Of a DNA stretch of 64,000 bases, positions 57,153 to 64,000 are shown one piece after another (within the stretch, counting starts at the first letter, position 1; every line of letters starts with the position of its first letter). Under the pieces are notes generated by a model. The model was not told the DNA's origin. It did no database searches and saw nothing but the letters and a program-made list of their open reading frames with translations. Source of the DNA: Streptomyces sp. HUAS YS2 (GTDB taxonomy: Bacteria; Actinomycetota; Actinomycetes; Streptomycetales; Streptomycetaceae); NCBI RefSeq assembly GCF_033343995.1, contig NZ_CP137573.1, positions 4,373,001-4,437,000 on the forward strand, read 5' to 3'. The translations under genes were made by a program, and so were the position numbers.

Positions 57153-58172
57153 TCACCGATCCAGGATGCGTCGGAGCCAGCGCGTACGGGCCTCGGTCGC
57201 GTCCTGGCTGATCGTGGCCTTCGCCGCGATCGAGTCGTAGCCGTGGAACGCGCCCGGCCAGACGTGGAGTTCGGCGTCGAGGCCGGTGCGCCAGAGGGCG
57301 TCGGCGTAGGCGACGGCGTCGTCCCGGAAGTTCTCGGCCGAGCCGACGTCGATGTACGCCGGGGGCAGGACGGACAGGTCTCCGGCGCGGCCGGCCGCCG
57401 CGTACGGCGGGACGTCGTCCGTGCCGTACCGGTTGCCCAGGTAGGCCTGCCAGAAGGTCGCCTTCGACGTGCTGTCCACCGTGTCGACGTCGGCCATCTG
57501 GCGGGTGGAGAACCGCTCGTCGCGGTCGTCGAGCATGGGGCTCATGAGGAGCTGACCGATCGAGGCCGGGCCGCCGCGGTCGCGGGTGAGCAGGGCGAGG
57601 GCGGCGGCGAGTCCGGCGCCGGCGCTCTTGCCGCCGACGAGGATGCGGGCGGGGTCGAGGCCCAGCTCGGCCGACTGCTCGACCGCCCAGGTCAGCCCGG
57701 CGTAGCAGTCCTCCAGGGGCGCCGGGTACTGCGTCTGGGGCGCCAGGCGGTACTCGACGGAGAGGACCGCGAGGCCGAGGGGCGCCGTCCAGTCGCGGAG
57801 CACGCGCGGCAGGACGGACCAGGCGTTGCCCATCACCATTCCGCCGCCGTGCATGTAGTACAGGACGGGGAGCGGGCCGGCCGCGTCGGCGGGACGGCCG
57901 TACACGAGCGTGACGTCGGGCGCGCCGGGCGGGCCGGGAGCCTTGAGCTCGGTCACCTCGAAGCGGCCGCCGTCGCCCAGCTCTTCGGCGGTCGGGCGGG
58001 GGCGGGCGGCGATGTCCCGGGCCTGCACGTCCGCGAGGTTCTCGGGCGTGACGACGCCCCGCTCACCGCGTGCCGCGCGGACGGCCGTCAGCTCCGCGTC
58101 GAGCGGGACCGGTCCGTACGCGCTCCTCTCGCGCGCCCCACCGTGCTCCCCGCGCACTCCATCCACATCCAT
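57153..58172 (-). CDS. Hormone-sensitive-lipase-type esterase
   Basis: A protein of 339 aa, alpha/beta hydrolase of the HSL (GDXAG) family: oxyanion motif YYMHGGGMVMGN, nucleophile motif VGGKSAGAGLAAAL (GKSAG in place of GDSAG), Asp in IDVGSAENFRDD and His in PGAFHGYDSI. Cytosolic. Likely hydrolyses short acyl esters. Followed closely by the zinc-ribbon gene. Confidence 0.9.
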   Translation of the reverse strand: MDVDGVRGEHGGARERSAYGPVPLDAELTAVRAARGERGVVTPENLADVQARDIAARPRPTAEELGDGGRFEVTELKAPGPPGAPDVTLVYGRPADAAGPLPVLYYMHGGGMVMGNAWSVLPRVLRDWTAPLGLAVLSVEYRLAPQTQYPAPLEDCYAGLTWAVEQSAELGLDPARILVGGKSAGAGLAAALALLTRDRGGPASIGQLLMSPMLDDRDERFSTRQMADVDTVDSTSKATFWQAYLGNRYGTDDVPPYAAAGRAGDLSVLPPAYIDVGSAENFRDDAVAYADALWRTGLDAELHVWPGAFHGYDSIAAKATISQDATEARTRWLRRILDR

Positions 58173-58281
58173 GCGCCGGAACAGTACTCGGCCGCGGGTG
58201 TCTCCCGCCGTCAGGAGCAGGCCCCTACGGCTTCGCCCCAGGCGCCGGGGGCTGACAGGCGGAGTGGGCCCGGCCCGGCGA

Positions 58282-58845
58282 TCAGCGGCGCACGCGGTAG
58301 CGGAGGTGGACGACCCTCGAGTTGAAGGTGCGGGTCTCGACGAGTTCGAGGTCCACCCGGCGCTCGGCCCGGGGGAAGTACGGGATGCCGCCGCCGACCA
58401 GCACCGGATAGACCATGACCCGGTACTCGTCGATCAGGTCCGCCGCGGCCACCTCGGCGGCGAGCGTCGCGCCGCCGATCGCGATCTCGCCCTCCCCTGG
58501 TTCGGCCCGCAGCCGCGCGATCTCCTCCGCCACGCTGCCCGTGGCGAGGCGGGCGTGGCCCTGCACCTCCGTCAGGGTGCGGGAGAACACCACCTTGGGG
58601 AGCGGGTTCCAGACCTCGATCCACTCGCGATTCGCGTCGTCGAGCTCGGGGTCCTGATCGGCGGTCTCCCAGTACAGCATCGTCTCGTACAGCCGCCGTC
58701 CGAGCAGGTGGACGCCGACGTTACGGGTCTCGTCGATCCAGAAGCGGAAGACGTCGTCGTCGGGGTCGGTCCAGTCGAAGGTGCCGTCCGGCCCGACGAT
58801 GTAGCCGTCGAGCGAAACGCCCATCGCATAGGTCACGCTGCGCAT
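58282..58845 (-). CDS. RibD C-terminal/dihydrofolate-reductase-like protein
   Basis: A protein of 187 aa. VTYAMGVSLDGYIVGPDGTF opening, LGRRLYETMLYWET, VVFSRTLTEV and IAIGGATLAAEVAAADLIDE then VMVYPVLVGGGIPYFP. This stand-alone DHFR-fold family is widespread in actinobacteria, with unknown substrate; it is not the essential folate enzyme. Start 58845 has GAGGAGGAC upstream. Confidence 0.9.
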   Translation of the reverse strand: MRSVTYAMGVSLDGYIVGPDGTFDWTDPDDDVFRFWIDETRNVGVHLLGRRLYETMLYWETADQDPELDDANREWIEVWNPLPKVVFSRTLTEVQGHARLATGSVAEEIARLRAEPGEGEIAIGGATLAAEVAAADLIDEYRVMVYPVLVGGGIPYFPRAERRVDLELVETRTFNSRVVHLRYRVRR

Positions 58846-58866
58846 CGGAAGTCCTCCTCGGCTGGT

Positions 58867-59139
58867 TCACTTCACGGCATCATTTCGCCCAGCGCCCGCG
58901 GCCGGCTGCACCCGCTCGGGCGCGAACCAGTACGTGATCCGTGTGTCCTCACCGTCCAGTGTCGGCCGCAACTCGTGGACCCCGTTCCGCAGCGGGCGGG
59001 CGAAAGGCATGGGAGTCCGCGTTCCGAGAGAGGCCAGGAGCGCGGCGTACTCCTCTACTTTGCGGTACTGCCTGTCCGGCAGGCCGTCCAGCCATGCGCG
59101 TACCTCTGGCTCCAGCTCGATGGTGTGCAGGTCCTCCAT
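58867..59139 (-). pseudogene. Truncated HigB/RelE-like toxin
   Basis: A protein of 90 aa. Residues 1-72 match the phage Gp49/HigB-like family (LEPEVRAWLDGLPDRQYRKVEEYA, RPLRNGVHELRP, TRITYWFAPERV). The last ~18 residues (QPAAGAGRNDAVK end) are unrelated to the expected C-terminal catalytic strand and helix. No antitoxin gene is adjacent. A 44-bp palindrome ends one base before the ATG. Probably an inactivated half of a toxin-antitoxin pair. Confidence 0.65.
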
Positions 59140-59140
59140 G

Positions 59141-59184
59141 CCGTGGACCGCAATATGTCGTCAACGACATATTGCGGTCCACGG
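59141..59184. repeat. 44-bp perfect palindrome next to the HigB-like start
   Basis: Two 21-bp perfect arms (59141-59161 and 59164-59184) with a 2-base centre; inner core TATGTCGT-CA-ACGACATA. It could be an autoregulatory operator of the former toxin-antitoxin unit or a terminator of the upstream PTS transcript (no T-run). Confidence 0.85.
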
Positions 59185-59225
59185 AGCAGGTTCGCTCCTT
59201 CAGGTGACGCAGCGCGTCTCGTGGC

Positions 59226-60710
59226 TCAGGCCGGGGTGGGGACGTGGCTGTCGTCCTCGTCGGAACGGGGCCGGGAGCGCCGGGCGTTCGAGGGCGTCAC
59301 CGGACCCACGTTCCACTCCGTCAGCAGGGCGCGGCCGAAGCCGAAGAAGTACGTCGCCGCGAAGCCCGTCGCGTAGCCGACCAGCAGGCCGCCGGCGTAG
59401 ACCGCGATCGTCTCCGCGAGGCCGCGGTTGCCCTGCAGCAGGGGGAAGAGGGCCCAGCCCGACGGGCCGATGGCCGTGGAGCCGACCTGGACGCCCAGCA
59501 TGTTGAACAGGCCGACGAACCCGCCGCCGAACGCGCCGCCCACGCAGGCCGTGACGAACGGGCGGCCCAGGGGGAGCGAGACGCCGTAGATCAGGGGTTC
59601 GCCGACGCCCAGCAGGCCGGCCGGCAGGGCCGAGCGCACCGTGCGGCGGATCGAGCCGTTGCGGGAGAGCCGTACGTACACCGCCGCCGCCGCGCCGACC
59701 TGGCCCGCGCCGGCCATCGCCAGGATCGGCAGCAGCACCGTGTAGCCCTGCTGCTCGATCAGCGTCGTGTGGATCGGGATCAGTGCCTGGTGCAGGCCCA
59801 GCATCACCAGCGGCAGGAACAACCCGCCCAGGACGAAGCCCGCGAACGCGCCCGCGTGGCCCAGGAGCCACGTCGCCGCCTCGCCGATCGCCTCCGACAC
59901 CTCGCCCGCCACGTACATCAGGCCGAACACCGTCACCAGGCCGGAGATCAGGACCGTCAGCGTGGGGGTGACCAGGACGTCCAACGACTCCGGGACCCAC
60001 CTGCGGCACCACTTCTCCACGTACACCGCCAGCACCGCCGCGCCCAGCGCGCCGAGCACCCCGCCCTGCCCCGGCGACAGCGACTGGCCGAACGCGTCGA
60101 TCTTCGCGACGCCCGGGAACACGATGATCGCCGCCACCGCGCCGCCCAGGATCGGCGTCCCGCCGAACTCCTTCGCCGTGTTGAAGCCGACGAACACCGC
60201 GATCAGCGCCATGAACCCGGACGCGATCGCGGCCAGCGCCGGGGTCACGGAGGGAAGCCAATGGAGGTTGATCAGCAGCCCGTTCAGGCCCGCGATGATG
60301 CCGCAGCCGATCAGGGCCGGGATCAGGGGGACGAAGATGTTCGCGATGCGGCGAAGGAGTTGTTTGAGGGGGGTGGCGTTCGCCGCCTTCCGCGACTCCC
60401 TGATCCTCGCGCCCGCCGCCGCCAGGTCCTCCGCCGAGTGGCCCCGCCCCTCCGCCACCAGCGCCTCGAACTCCGGGCTCACCCGCGCGACCGTGCCCGG
60501 GCCGAGCACGATCTGGTACGTGTCGTCCTCCACCACGCCCAGCACCGCCGGGAGCGCCCGGAGTGCCCCGTCCTGGACGAGCGAGCGGTCGCGCAGGCCC
60601 AGGCGGAGCCGCGTCATGCAGTGCGCCACCGATTCGATGTTCCGCGCGCCGCCGACCAGCGGGAGGATCGCGGCGGCGACGGCGCGGTTCTTGTCGTCTG
60701 CTGTGCTCAT
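59226..60710 (-). CDS. PTS permease EIIBC, N-acetylmuramic acid/sugar type
   Basis: A protein of 494 aa. N-terminal EIIB domain with phospho-Cys31 in IESVAHCMTRLRLGLRD, then an EIIC domain of about ten helices from residue ~120 (IFVPLIPALIGCGIIAGLNG, the GVGEPLIYGVSLPLGR motif). It lacks EIIA, so it must use a general EIIA. Downstream of murQ by 39 bp, which points to MurNAc uptake (MurP-like), giving MurNAc-6-P inside the cell. Confidence 0.88.
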   Translation of the reverse strand: MSTADDKNRAVAAAILPLVGGARNIESVAHCMTRLRLGLRDRSLVQDGALRALPAVLGVVEDDTYQIVLGPGTVARVSPEFEALVAEGRGHSAEDLAAAGARIRESRKAANATPLKQLLRRIANIFVPLIPALIGCGIIAGLNGLLINLHWLPSVTPALAAIASGFMALIAVFVGFNTAKEFGGTPILGGAVAAIIVFPGVAKIDAFGQSLSPGQGGVLGALGAAVLAVYVEKWCRRWVPESLDVLVTPTLTVLISGLVTVFGLMYVAGEVSEAIGEAATWLLGHAGAFAGFVLGGLFLPLVMLGLHQALIPIHTTLIEQQGYTVLLPILAMAGAGQVGAAAAVYVRLSRNGSIRRTVRSALPAGLLGVGEPLIYGVSLPLGRPFVTACVGGAFGGGFVGLFNMLGVQVGSTAIGPSGWALFPLLQGNRGLAETIAVYAGGLLVGYATGFAATYFFGFGRALLTEWNVGPVTPSNARRSRPRSDEDDSHVPTPA

Positions 60711-60749
60711 GTGCGGGCCTTGCTGTGGGGGGAGGGGGTACGGCGGCCC

Positions 60750-61679
60750 CTACTGTCCCGCGGTCAGCGCGCCCCGCAGGTGACCGCGGCTCCCGGCGAG
60801 TCGGCGCTCGGCGGCCGGGGCGTCGATGCCCGCGAGGATCATCAGGATCGCCGTCTTGACCTCGCCGTCCGCCGCGGCGAGCGCGCGCTCGATCTCCGCG
60901 TCCGGCGCGTCCGTCGCGAGCGCGACGATGCGGCGCGAGCGGGCCTGGAGCTTGTCGTTGGAGGCGCGGACGTCGACCATCAGGTTCCCGTACGTCTTGC
61001 CCAGCCGGATCATCGTGATCGTCGAGATCATGTTGAGCACCAGCTTCTGCGCCGTACCCGCCTTCAACCGGGTGGAGCCGGTGAGGAGTTCGGGACCGGT
61101 GACGATCTCGATGCCGTGCTCGGCGGCGGCGGCCAGCGGGCTGTCCGCGTTGCAGGACAGGCCGATGGTGAGCGCCCCGGCGGCGCGGGCGTGCTCGACC
61201 GCTCCCACGGCGTACGGGGTGCGGCCGGAGGCGGAGATGCCGACGACGGTGTCCGTCTCCGTGAGACCGAGCTTCGCCAGGTCCTCGGCGGCCAGCGCGG
61301 CGGAGTCCTCGGCGCCCTCGACCGCCTCCACCATCGCGGAGGGGCCGCCCGCGATCAGGCCGACGACCTCGGACGGGTCGGTGTTGAAGGTCGGCGGGCA
61401 CTCGCTCGCGTCGAGCACGCCGAGCCGGCCGGCGGTCCCGGCGCCGGCGTAGATCAGCCGGCCGCCGCGGGCCATCCGCGCGGCGGTGGCGTCGATCGCG
61501 GCGGCGATGTCTTCGAGGCGAGCGGTGACGGCGGCGGGGACGGTGGCGTCCTCGCCGTTCATGATCTTGGCGATCTCGAGGGTGGGGAGGTGGTCGATCT
61601 CCGCCAGGTCGGGGCGGAACGCCTCGGTGGTGAGGGCGGCGAGCTGGGACTGGAGGGCGGAGTAGTCCTGGGAGGTCAT
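60750..61679 (-). CDS. murQ: N-acetylmuramic acid 6-phosphate etherase
   Basis: A protein of 309 aa. SIS-domain lyase that cleaves the lactyl ether of MurNAc-6-P to GlcNAc-6-P, which NagA (also in this window) can process. Signature RLIYAGAGTAGRLGVLDASE with its catalytic Glu, CPPTFNTDPSEV and VGISASGRTPYAVGAVEHAR. Start 61679 lacks a clear Shine-Dalgarno. A six-unit hexanucleotide repeat lies 23-58 bp upstream. Confidence 0.95.
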   Translation of the reverse strand: MTSQDYSALQSQLAALTTEAFRPDLAEIDHLPTLEIAKIMNGEDATVPAAVTARLEDIAAAIDATAARMARGGRLIYAGAGTAGRLGVLDASECPPTFNTDPSEVVGLIAGGPSAMVEAVEGAEDSAALAAEDLAKLGLTETDTVVGISASGRTPYAVGAVEHARAAGALTIGLSCNADSPLAAAAEHGIEIVTGPELLTGSTRLKAGTAQKLVLNMISTITMIRLGKTYGNLMVDVRASNDKLQARSRRIVALATDAPDAEIERALAAADGEVKTAILMILAGIDAPAAERRLAGSRGHLRGALTAGQ

Positions 61680-61701
61680 CGTGGAGGGCGGCTCTCTCGG
61701 G

Positions 61702-61737
61702 GTGCGCGTGCGGGTGCGGGTGCGGGTGCGGGTGCGG
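61702..61737. repeat. Hexanucleotide tandem repeat (GTGCGG)5 plus one variant
   Basis: Five perfect GTGCGG units at 61708-61737, preceded by GTGCGC at 61702-61707. Lies in the murQ leader, where length changes could alter promoter or leader spacing. Confidence 0.9.
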
Positions 61738-61798
61738 TTCGCGGGGTGTGTCCGGGTGCGGGCCGGTGGGGGTGCACGTGGGGCGGGGCGGTCATGTT

Positions 61799-61845
61799 CC
61801 GTTGTGCCCACCCGTTCCTCCCTGCGGAACGATTGCCCACAACGG
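61799..61845. repeat. Palindromic intergenic repeat, single unit
   Basis: CCGTTGTGCCCACCCGTTCC and, on the other side of a TCCCTGC loop, GGAACGATTGCCCACAACGG. Same family as the composite element at 21496-21725. Lies between murR and murQ. Confidence 0.85.
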
Positions 61846-61859
61846 GGGGAACGCAGCCG

Positions 61860-62885
61860 TCAGCGGGATCTCGGCGCGTGGCGGTGGGCCAGGGCTTCGT
61901 ACGAGGCTGCCAGGGCGGGGGCGGCTGATTCGTACGTGCGTTGGCAGACGCCGGTGAAGAGGCAGTCGACGACCAGGAGCTGGCTGGTGCGGGAGGACAT
62001 CGCGGCGGGGCGCAGTTCGCTCTCTCGGGCCGTGGAGGTCGTGAGTATGTGGTCCGCGTACTGCGAGACCGGGCCGTCGGGTCTCCCCGTGATCGCGACC
62101 GTCGTCGCGCCGTGGTCGAAGGCCACCCGCAGCGGTTCGATGACGTCGCCGGTCGAGCCGGAGTGCGTGATGGCGATGGCGACGTCGCCCGAGCGGAGCT
62201 GGACGGCGTTGGTGACCGCGAGGTGCGGGTCGCTGTGCGCGTGCGCGAGCAGGCCGATGCGCAGCAGCTTCTGGACGAGGTCCTGGGCGACAAGACCGGA
62301 CGCGCCGACGCCGTACACGTCGATGCGACGGGCCCCGGCGAGCGCCGCCACGGCCGCGCCGAGCTGCACGGTGTCCAGGTTCGCGGCGGTGTCGGCGAGG
62401 GTCTGCTGCTCGTCGTACGCGAGCTTGGCGACGACATCGGCGATCGGGTCGTCGACCGCGATGTCGGCGGTGACGGACGGCGCCCGGCCGGACTGCTGCT
62501 GGGCGGCGAGCCCGGCGAGGGCGAGCCGAAGGTCGCGGTAGCCGGGGTAGCCGAGCAGGCGCGCGGTGCGGACGACGGTCGCCTCGCTGGTGCCGGTGAG
62601 CTCGGCGAGGCCGGTGACGGTGAGGGCGGCGCAGCCGGCGGGGTCGCCCGCGACCGCCTCGGCGACCCGCTGCATGGAGCGGGTCATGGACGGTGCGAGG
62701 GTGCGGACCTTGGCCGCGAGGGCGGCGGGCGCGGGCGGCGCGTCACCGGCGGGTCCGGCGGTCCGGGCCGCGGTGGGGCCACCCGCGCCCCCGGGGCCGC
62801 CCGGACCGGCCTGACCGGCCTGGCCAGGCGGTGACATGGACCCGACTGGAGTACTGCTGAAAATTTCCTTCACGTCATTGGTCAC
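61860..62885 (-). CDS. murR: MurR/RpiR-family transcriptional regulator
   Basis: About 341 aa from GTG 62885, or 325 aa from ATG 62837; neither has a good Shine-Dalgarno, and codons between the two are unusually AT-rich. The RpiR HTH is at about 85-140 (MTRSMQRVAEAVAGDPAGCA, ELTGTSEATVVRTARLLGYP). The C-terminal SIS sugar-phosphate-binding domain is DVYGVGASGLVAQDLVQKLL with AIAITHSGSTGDVIEPL. Likely controls murQ-EIIBC in response to MurNAc-6-P (family inference). Confidence 0.88.
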   Translation of the reverse strand: MTNDVKEIFSSTPVGSMSPPGQAGQAGPGGPGGAGGPTAARTAGPAGDAPPAPAALAAKVRTLAPSMTRSMQRVAEAVAGDPAGCAALTVTGLAELTGTSEATVVRTARLLGYPGYRDLRLALAGLAAQQQSGRAPSVTADIAVDDPIADVVAKLAYDEQQTLADTAANLDTVQLGAAVAALAGARRIDVYGVGASGLVAQDLVQKLLRIGLLAHAHSDPHLAVTNAVQLRSGDVAIAITHSGSTGDVIEPLRVAFDHGATTVAITGRPDGPVSQYADHILTTSTARESELRPAAMSSRTSQLLVVDCLFTGVCQRTYESAAPALAASYEALAHRHAPRSR

Positions 62886-62953
62886 ATTTGAAAGATATTT
62901 TCGGTTCGTCGGGACCGTCAACCCCTCGTGGGGCCGGGGTGGACAATGGCTCC

Positions 62954-63310
62954 ATGGATGACATCGACCCCGTCGAACAGGCGCTGCACGCCGCCCGCGC
63001 GCTGGTGCTGGCCGACCTGGTGGCGCGCGAGGTGGCGCAGGCCGAAGTCGTCTCGGTGGTCGAGGACGCGGTGACGCACCGCCGCTGGTGGGTCGAGCAG
63101 TGGCCGGAGGGCGTCGCGTACGTCGCCGGGCTCGTCGCCCAGGACGTCCAGGACGCGCTGCTCGAACGGTACGGGCGCTGGCCGCTCTGCCCCGTCTGCG
63201 CGGCGGGCGACCCTCACGCGCTCGACGTGGAACCCGAACTCGGACCGGACCCGCACTGGGTGTGCGGGAAGCAGGGCGTGGTCGTCGCTCCGGTCGGCGG
63301 CCTGACGTGA
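62954..63310 (+). CDS. Small hypothetical protein with cysteine pair
   Basis: A protein of 118 aa. Helical N-terminal half (DPVEQALHAARALVLADLVA), Trp-rich middle (HRRWWVEQWPEG) and C-terminal CPVC...WVCGKQGVVVAPVGGL, a possible metal-binding knuckle. Divergent from murR. 19 bp before the DUF4031 gene, so probably co-transcribed. No function assigned. Confidence 0.75.
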   Translation: MDDIDPVEQALHAARALVLADLVAREVAQAEVVSVVEDAVTHRRWWVEQWPEGVAYVAGLVAQDVQDALLERYGRWPLCPVCAAGDPHALDVEPELGPDPHWVCGKQGVVVAPVGGLT

Positions 63311-63329
63311 CCTGTGATCACCTGAGCGC

Positions 63330-63611
63330 ATGACTCTCTACATCGACCCGCCCCAGTGGCCGGGCCACGGGCGGATGTGGTCACACCTGGTCAGCGACGT
63401 GTCGTTCGAGGAACTGCACGCGTTCGCGGCGCTCATCGGCGCGCCCGCCCGCGCCTTCGACGGCGACCATTACGACATACCGTCGGAGCACTACGGCGAC
63501 GCGGTGGCGGCGGGTGCGGTCGAGGTCGGTTCGAAGGAACTGGTCCGGCTGATCACCGAGGCGGGGCTCCGCCGTCCGAAGCGCCGCCCGGTGTCGCGCC
63601 CTACTTGCTGA
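63330..63611 (+). CDS. DUF4031 protein
   Basis: A protein of 93 aa. The DUF4031 core is complete: MTLYIDPPQWPGHGRMWSHL then VSDVSFEELHAFAALIGAPA and FDGDHYDIPSEHY. Conserved Asp/His/Trp residues suggest an enzyme-like pocket, but the function is unknown. The 3' end overlaps the convergent transporter gene by 11 bp. Confidence 0.9.
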   Translation: MTLYIDPPQWPGHGRMWSHLVSDVSFEELHAFAALIGAPARAFDGDHYDIPSEHYGDAVAAGAVEVGSKELVRLITEAGLRRPKRRPVSRPTC

Positions 63612-64000
63612 GTTCCTTGTCGCCCGCGCGGTCCGTCGTCGCGCCCATCACGACGCGGGAGCCGGGGTCGGCGTCCGTGGAGCGCTGGAGGCGGTGCGAG
63701 ACGGCGGCCGCCGCGAGGGCGACGACGGCCATCGCGGCGCCGGCCCAGGCGGTCGCGGCGTAGCCGAGGCCCGCGTCGATGACGGTGCCGCCGAGCCAGG
63801 GTCCGCCGGTGTTGCCGATGTTGAACGCGGCGGTCGCGGTCGCGGCGCCCAGGGTGGGGGCGGCGGTCGTGACGCCGAACATCCGGGCGTTCAGGCCGGG
63901 GGCCGTGGCGAACATGGAGACGCCGAGCAGGAAGGTCAGGACGACCACCGCGACCGGGTTGCTCGCGAACAGCGCGATCGCGACCAGGAGCAGCGTCGAC
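63601..64000 (-). CDS. MFS transporter, C-terminal part (gene continues beyond the window)
   Basis: About 133 residues readable. Two or three helices: VVVLTFLLGVSMFATAPGLN, ATATAAFNIGNTGGPWLGGT and AATAWAGAAMAVVALAAAAV, then a hydrophilic cytosolic tail ending GDKELSK. The FNIGNTGGPWLGG motif is typical of the DHA1 arabinose-efflux-like MFS group. The 5' end lies outside, so substrate and start cannot be judged. Confidence 0.85.
   Translation of the reverse strand, partial: STLLLVAIALFASNPVAVVVLTFLLGVSMFATAPGLNARMFGVTTAAPTLGAATATAAFNIGNTGGPWLGGTVIDAGLGYAATAWAGAAMAVVALAAAAVSHRLQRSTDADPGSRVVMGATTDRAGDKELSK

Noticed and set aside
61681..61859. Minus-strand N-terminal extension of MurQ through the hexamer repeat
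   Set aside because: It would encode a (Arg-Thr)n run and cross the palindromic repeat; the conserved MurQ start is at 61679.

Overview
The window is high-GC, with strong third-position GC bias, many GTG starts and gene content typical of a Streptomyces chromosome core. Gene order follows the S. coelicolor SCO4232 to SCO4310 segment (recalled from memory, not searched), with local losses, one insertion sequence and a block of lineage-specific small genes.

Layout. 1-6.4 kb: carD, the MEP-pathway pair ispD-ispF, cysS, rlmB and a DoxX-like membrane protein. 6.4-9.2 kb: an NDP-sugar-type nucleotidyltransferase, a small secreted protein, the shared sugar-importer ATPase msiK, and tRNA-Thr(TGT). 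9.2-16.4 kb: redox enzymes, including a quinone-reductase-like gene behind a near-perfect SoxR promoter, a pentapeptide-repeat protein, and an 890-bp IS5-type element sitting exactly at the stop codon of its neighbour. 16.4-21.3 kb: the redox/heme sensing locus senR-senS / hbpS, an ankyrin protein and an M1 lipoprotein peptidase. 21.3-23.6 kb: an acetyltransferase remnant beside a composite inverted repeat, terD, arfB and a flavin reductase. 23.6-26.8 kb: the diguanylate cyclase cdgB behind a BldD box, and a membrane-anchored carbohydrate-binding-like protein. 26.8-38 kb: aminosugar catabolism (nagK-nagA, a pfkB kinase, a solute-binding lipoprotein, a DasR-type operator) and trehalose/glucosylglycerate synthesis (otsB, otsA, gpgS) around a secreted M6 protease. 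38-42.4 kb: a SAM-I riboswitch controlling thrC-moaD, a cold-shock gene and an orphan groEL with two CIRCE operators. 42.4-52.5 kb: a receptor-like Ser/Thr kinase with a lectin domain, secreted hydrolases, a divergent DUF2182/DUF1326 pair and a TetR/DUF4267 divergon. 52.5-59.2 kb: small, poorly characterised genes, including an XRE-DUF397 regulator pair, coupled microproteins, a zinc-ribbon protein and a truncated HigB-like toxin beside a 44-bp palindrome. 59.2-62.9 kb: N-acetylmuramic acid recovery (murR, murQ, PTS EIIBC). 62.9-64 kb: two small genes and the 3' part of an MFS transporter.

How it works together. Aminosugar use is the main metabolic theme. NagK/NagA process GlcNAc, MurQ and the PTS process MurNAc, and MsiK energises sugar importers. 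DasR-like sites sharing an identical 13-mer precede both nagK and msiK. Stress and redox sensing is the second theme (SoxR box, HbpS/SenS/SenR, CIRCE-groEL, cold shock, TerD). The most checkable regulatory observations are the SoxR-type promoter, the SAM-I riboswitch before threonine synthase, the DasR-like pair, the BldD box before cdgB and several orphan palindromic operators. The least understood protein system is the DUF2182/DUF1326 pair, a cysteine/methionine-rich putative metal-handling module.
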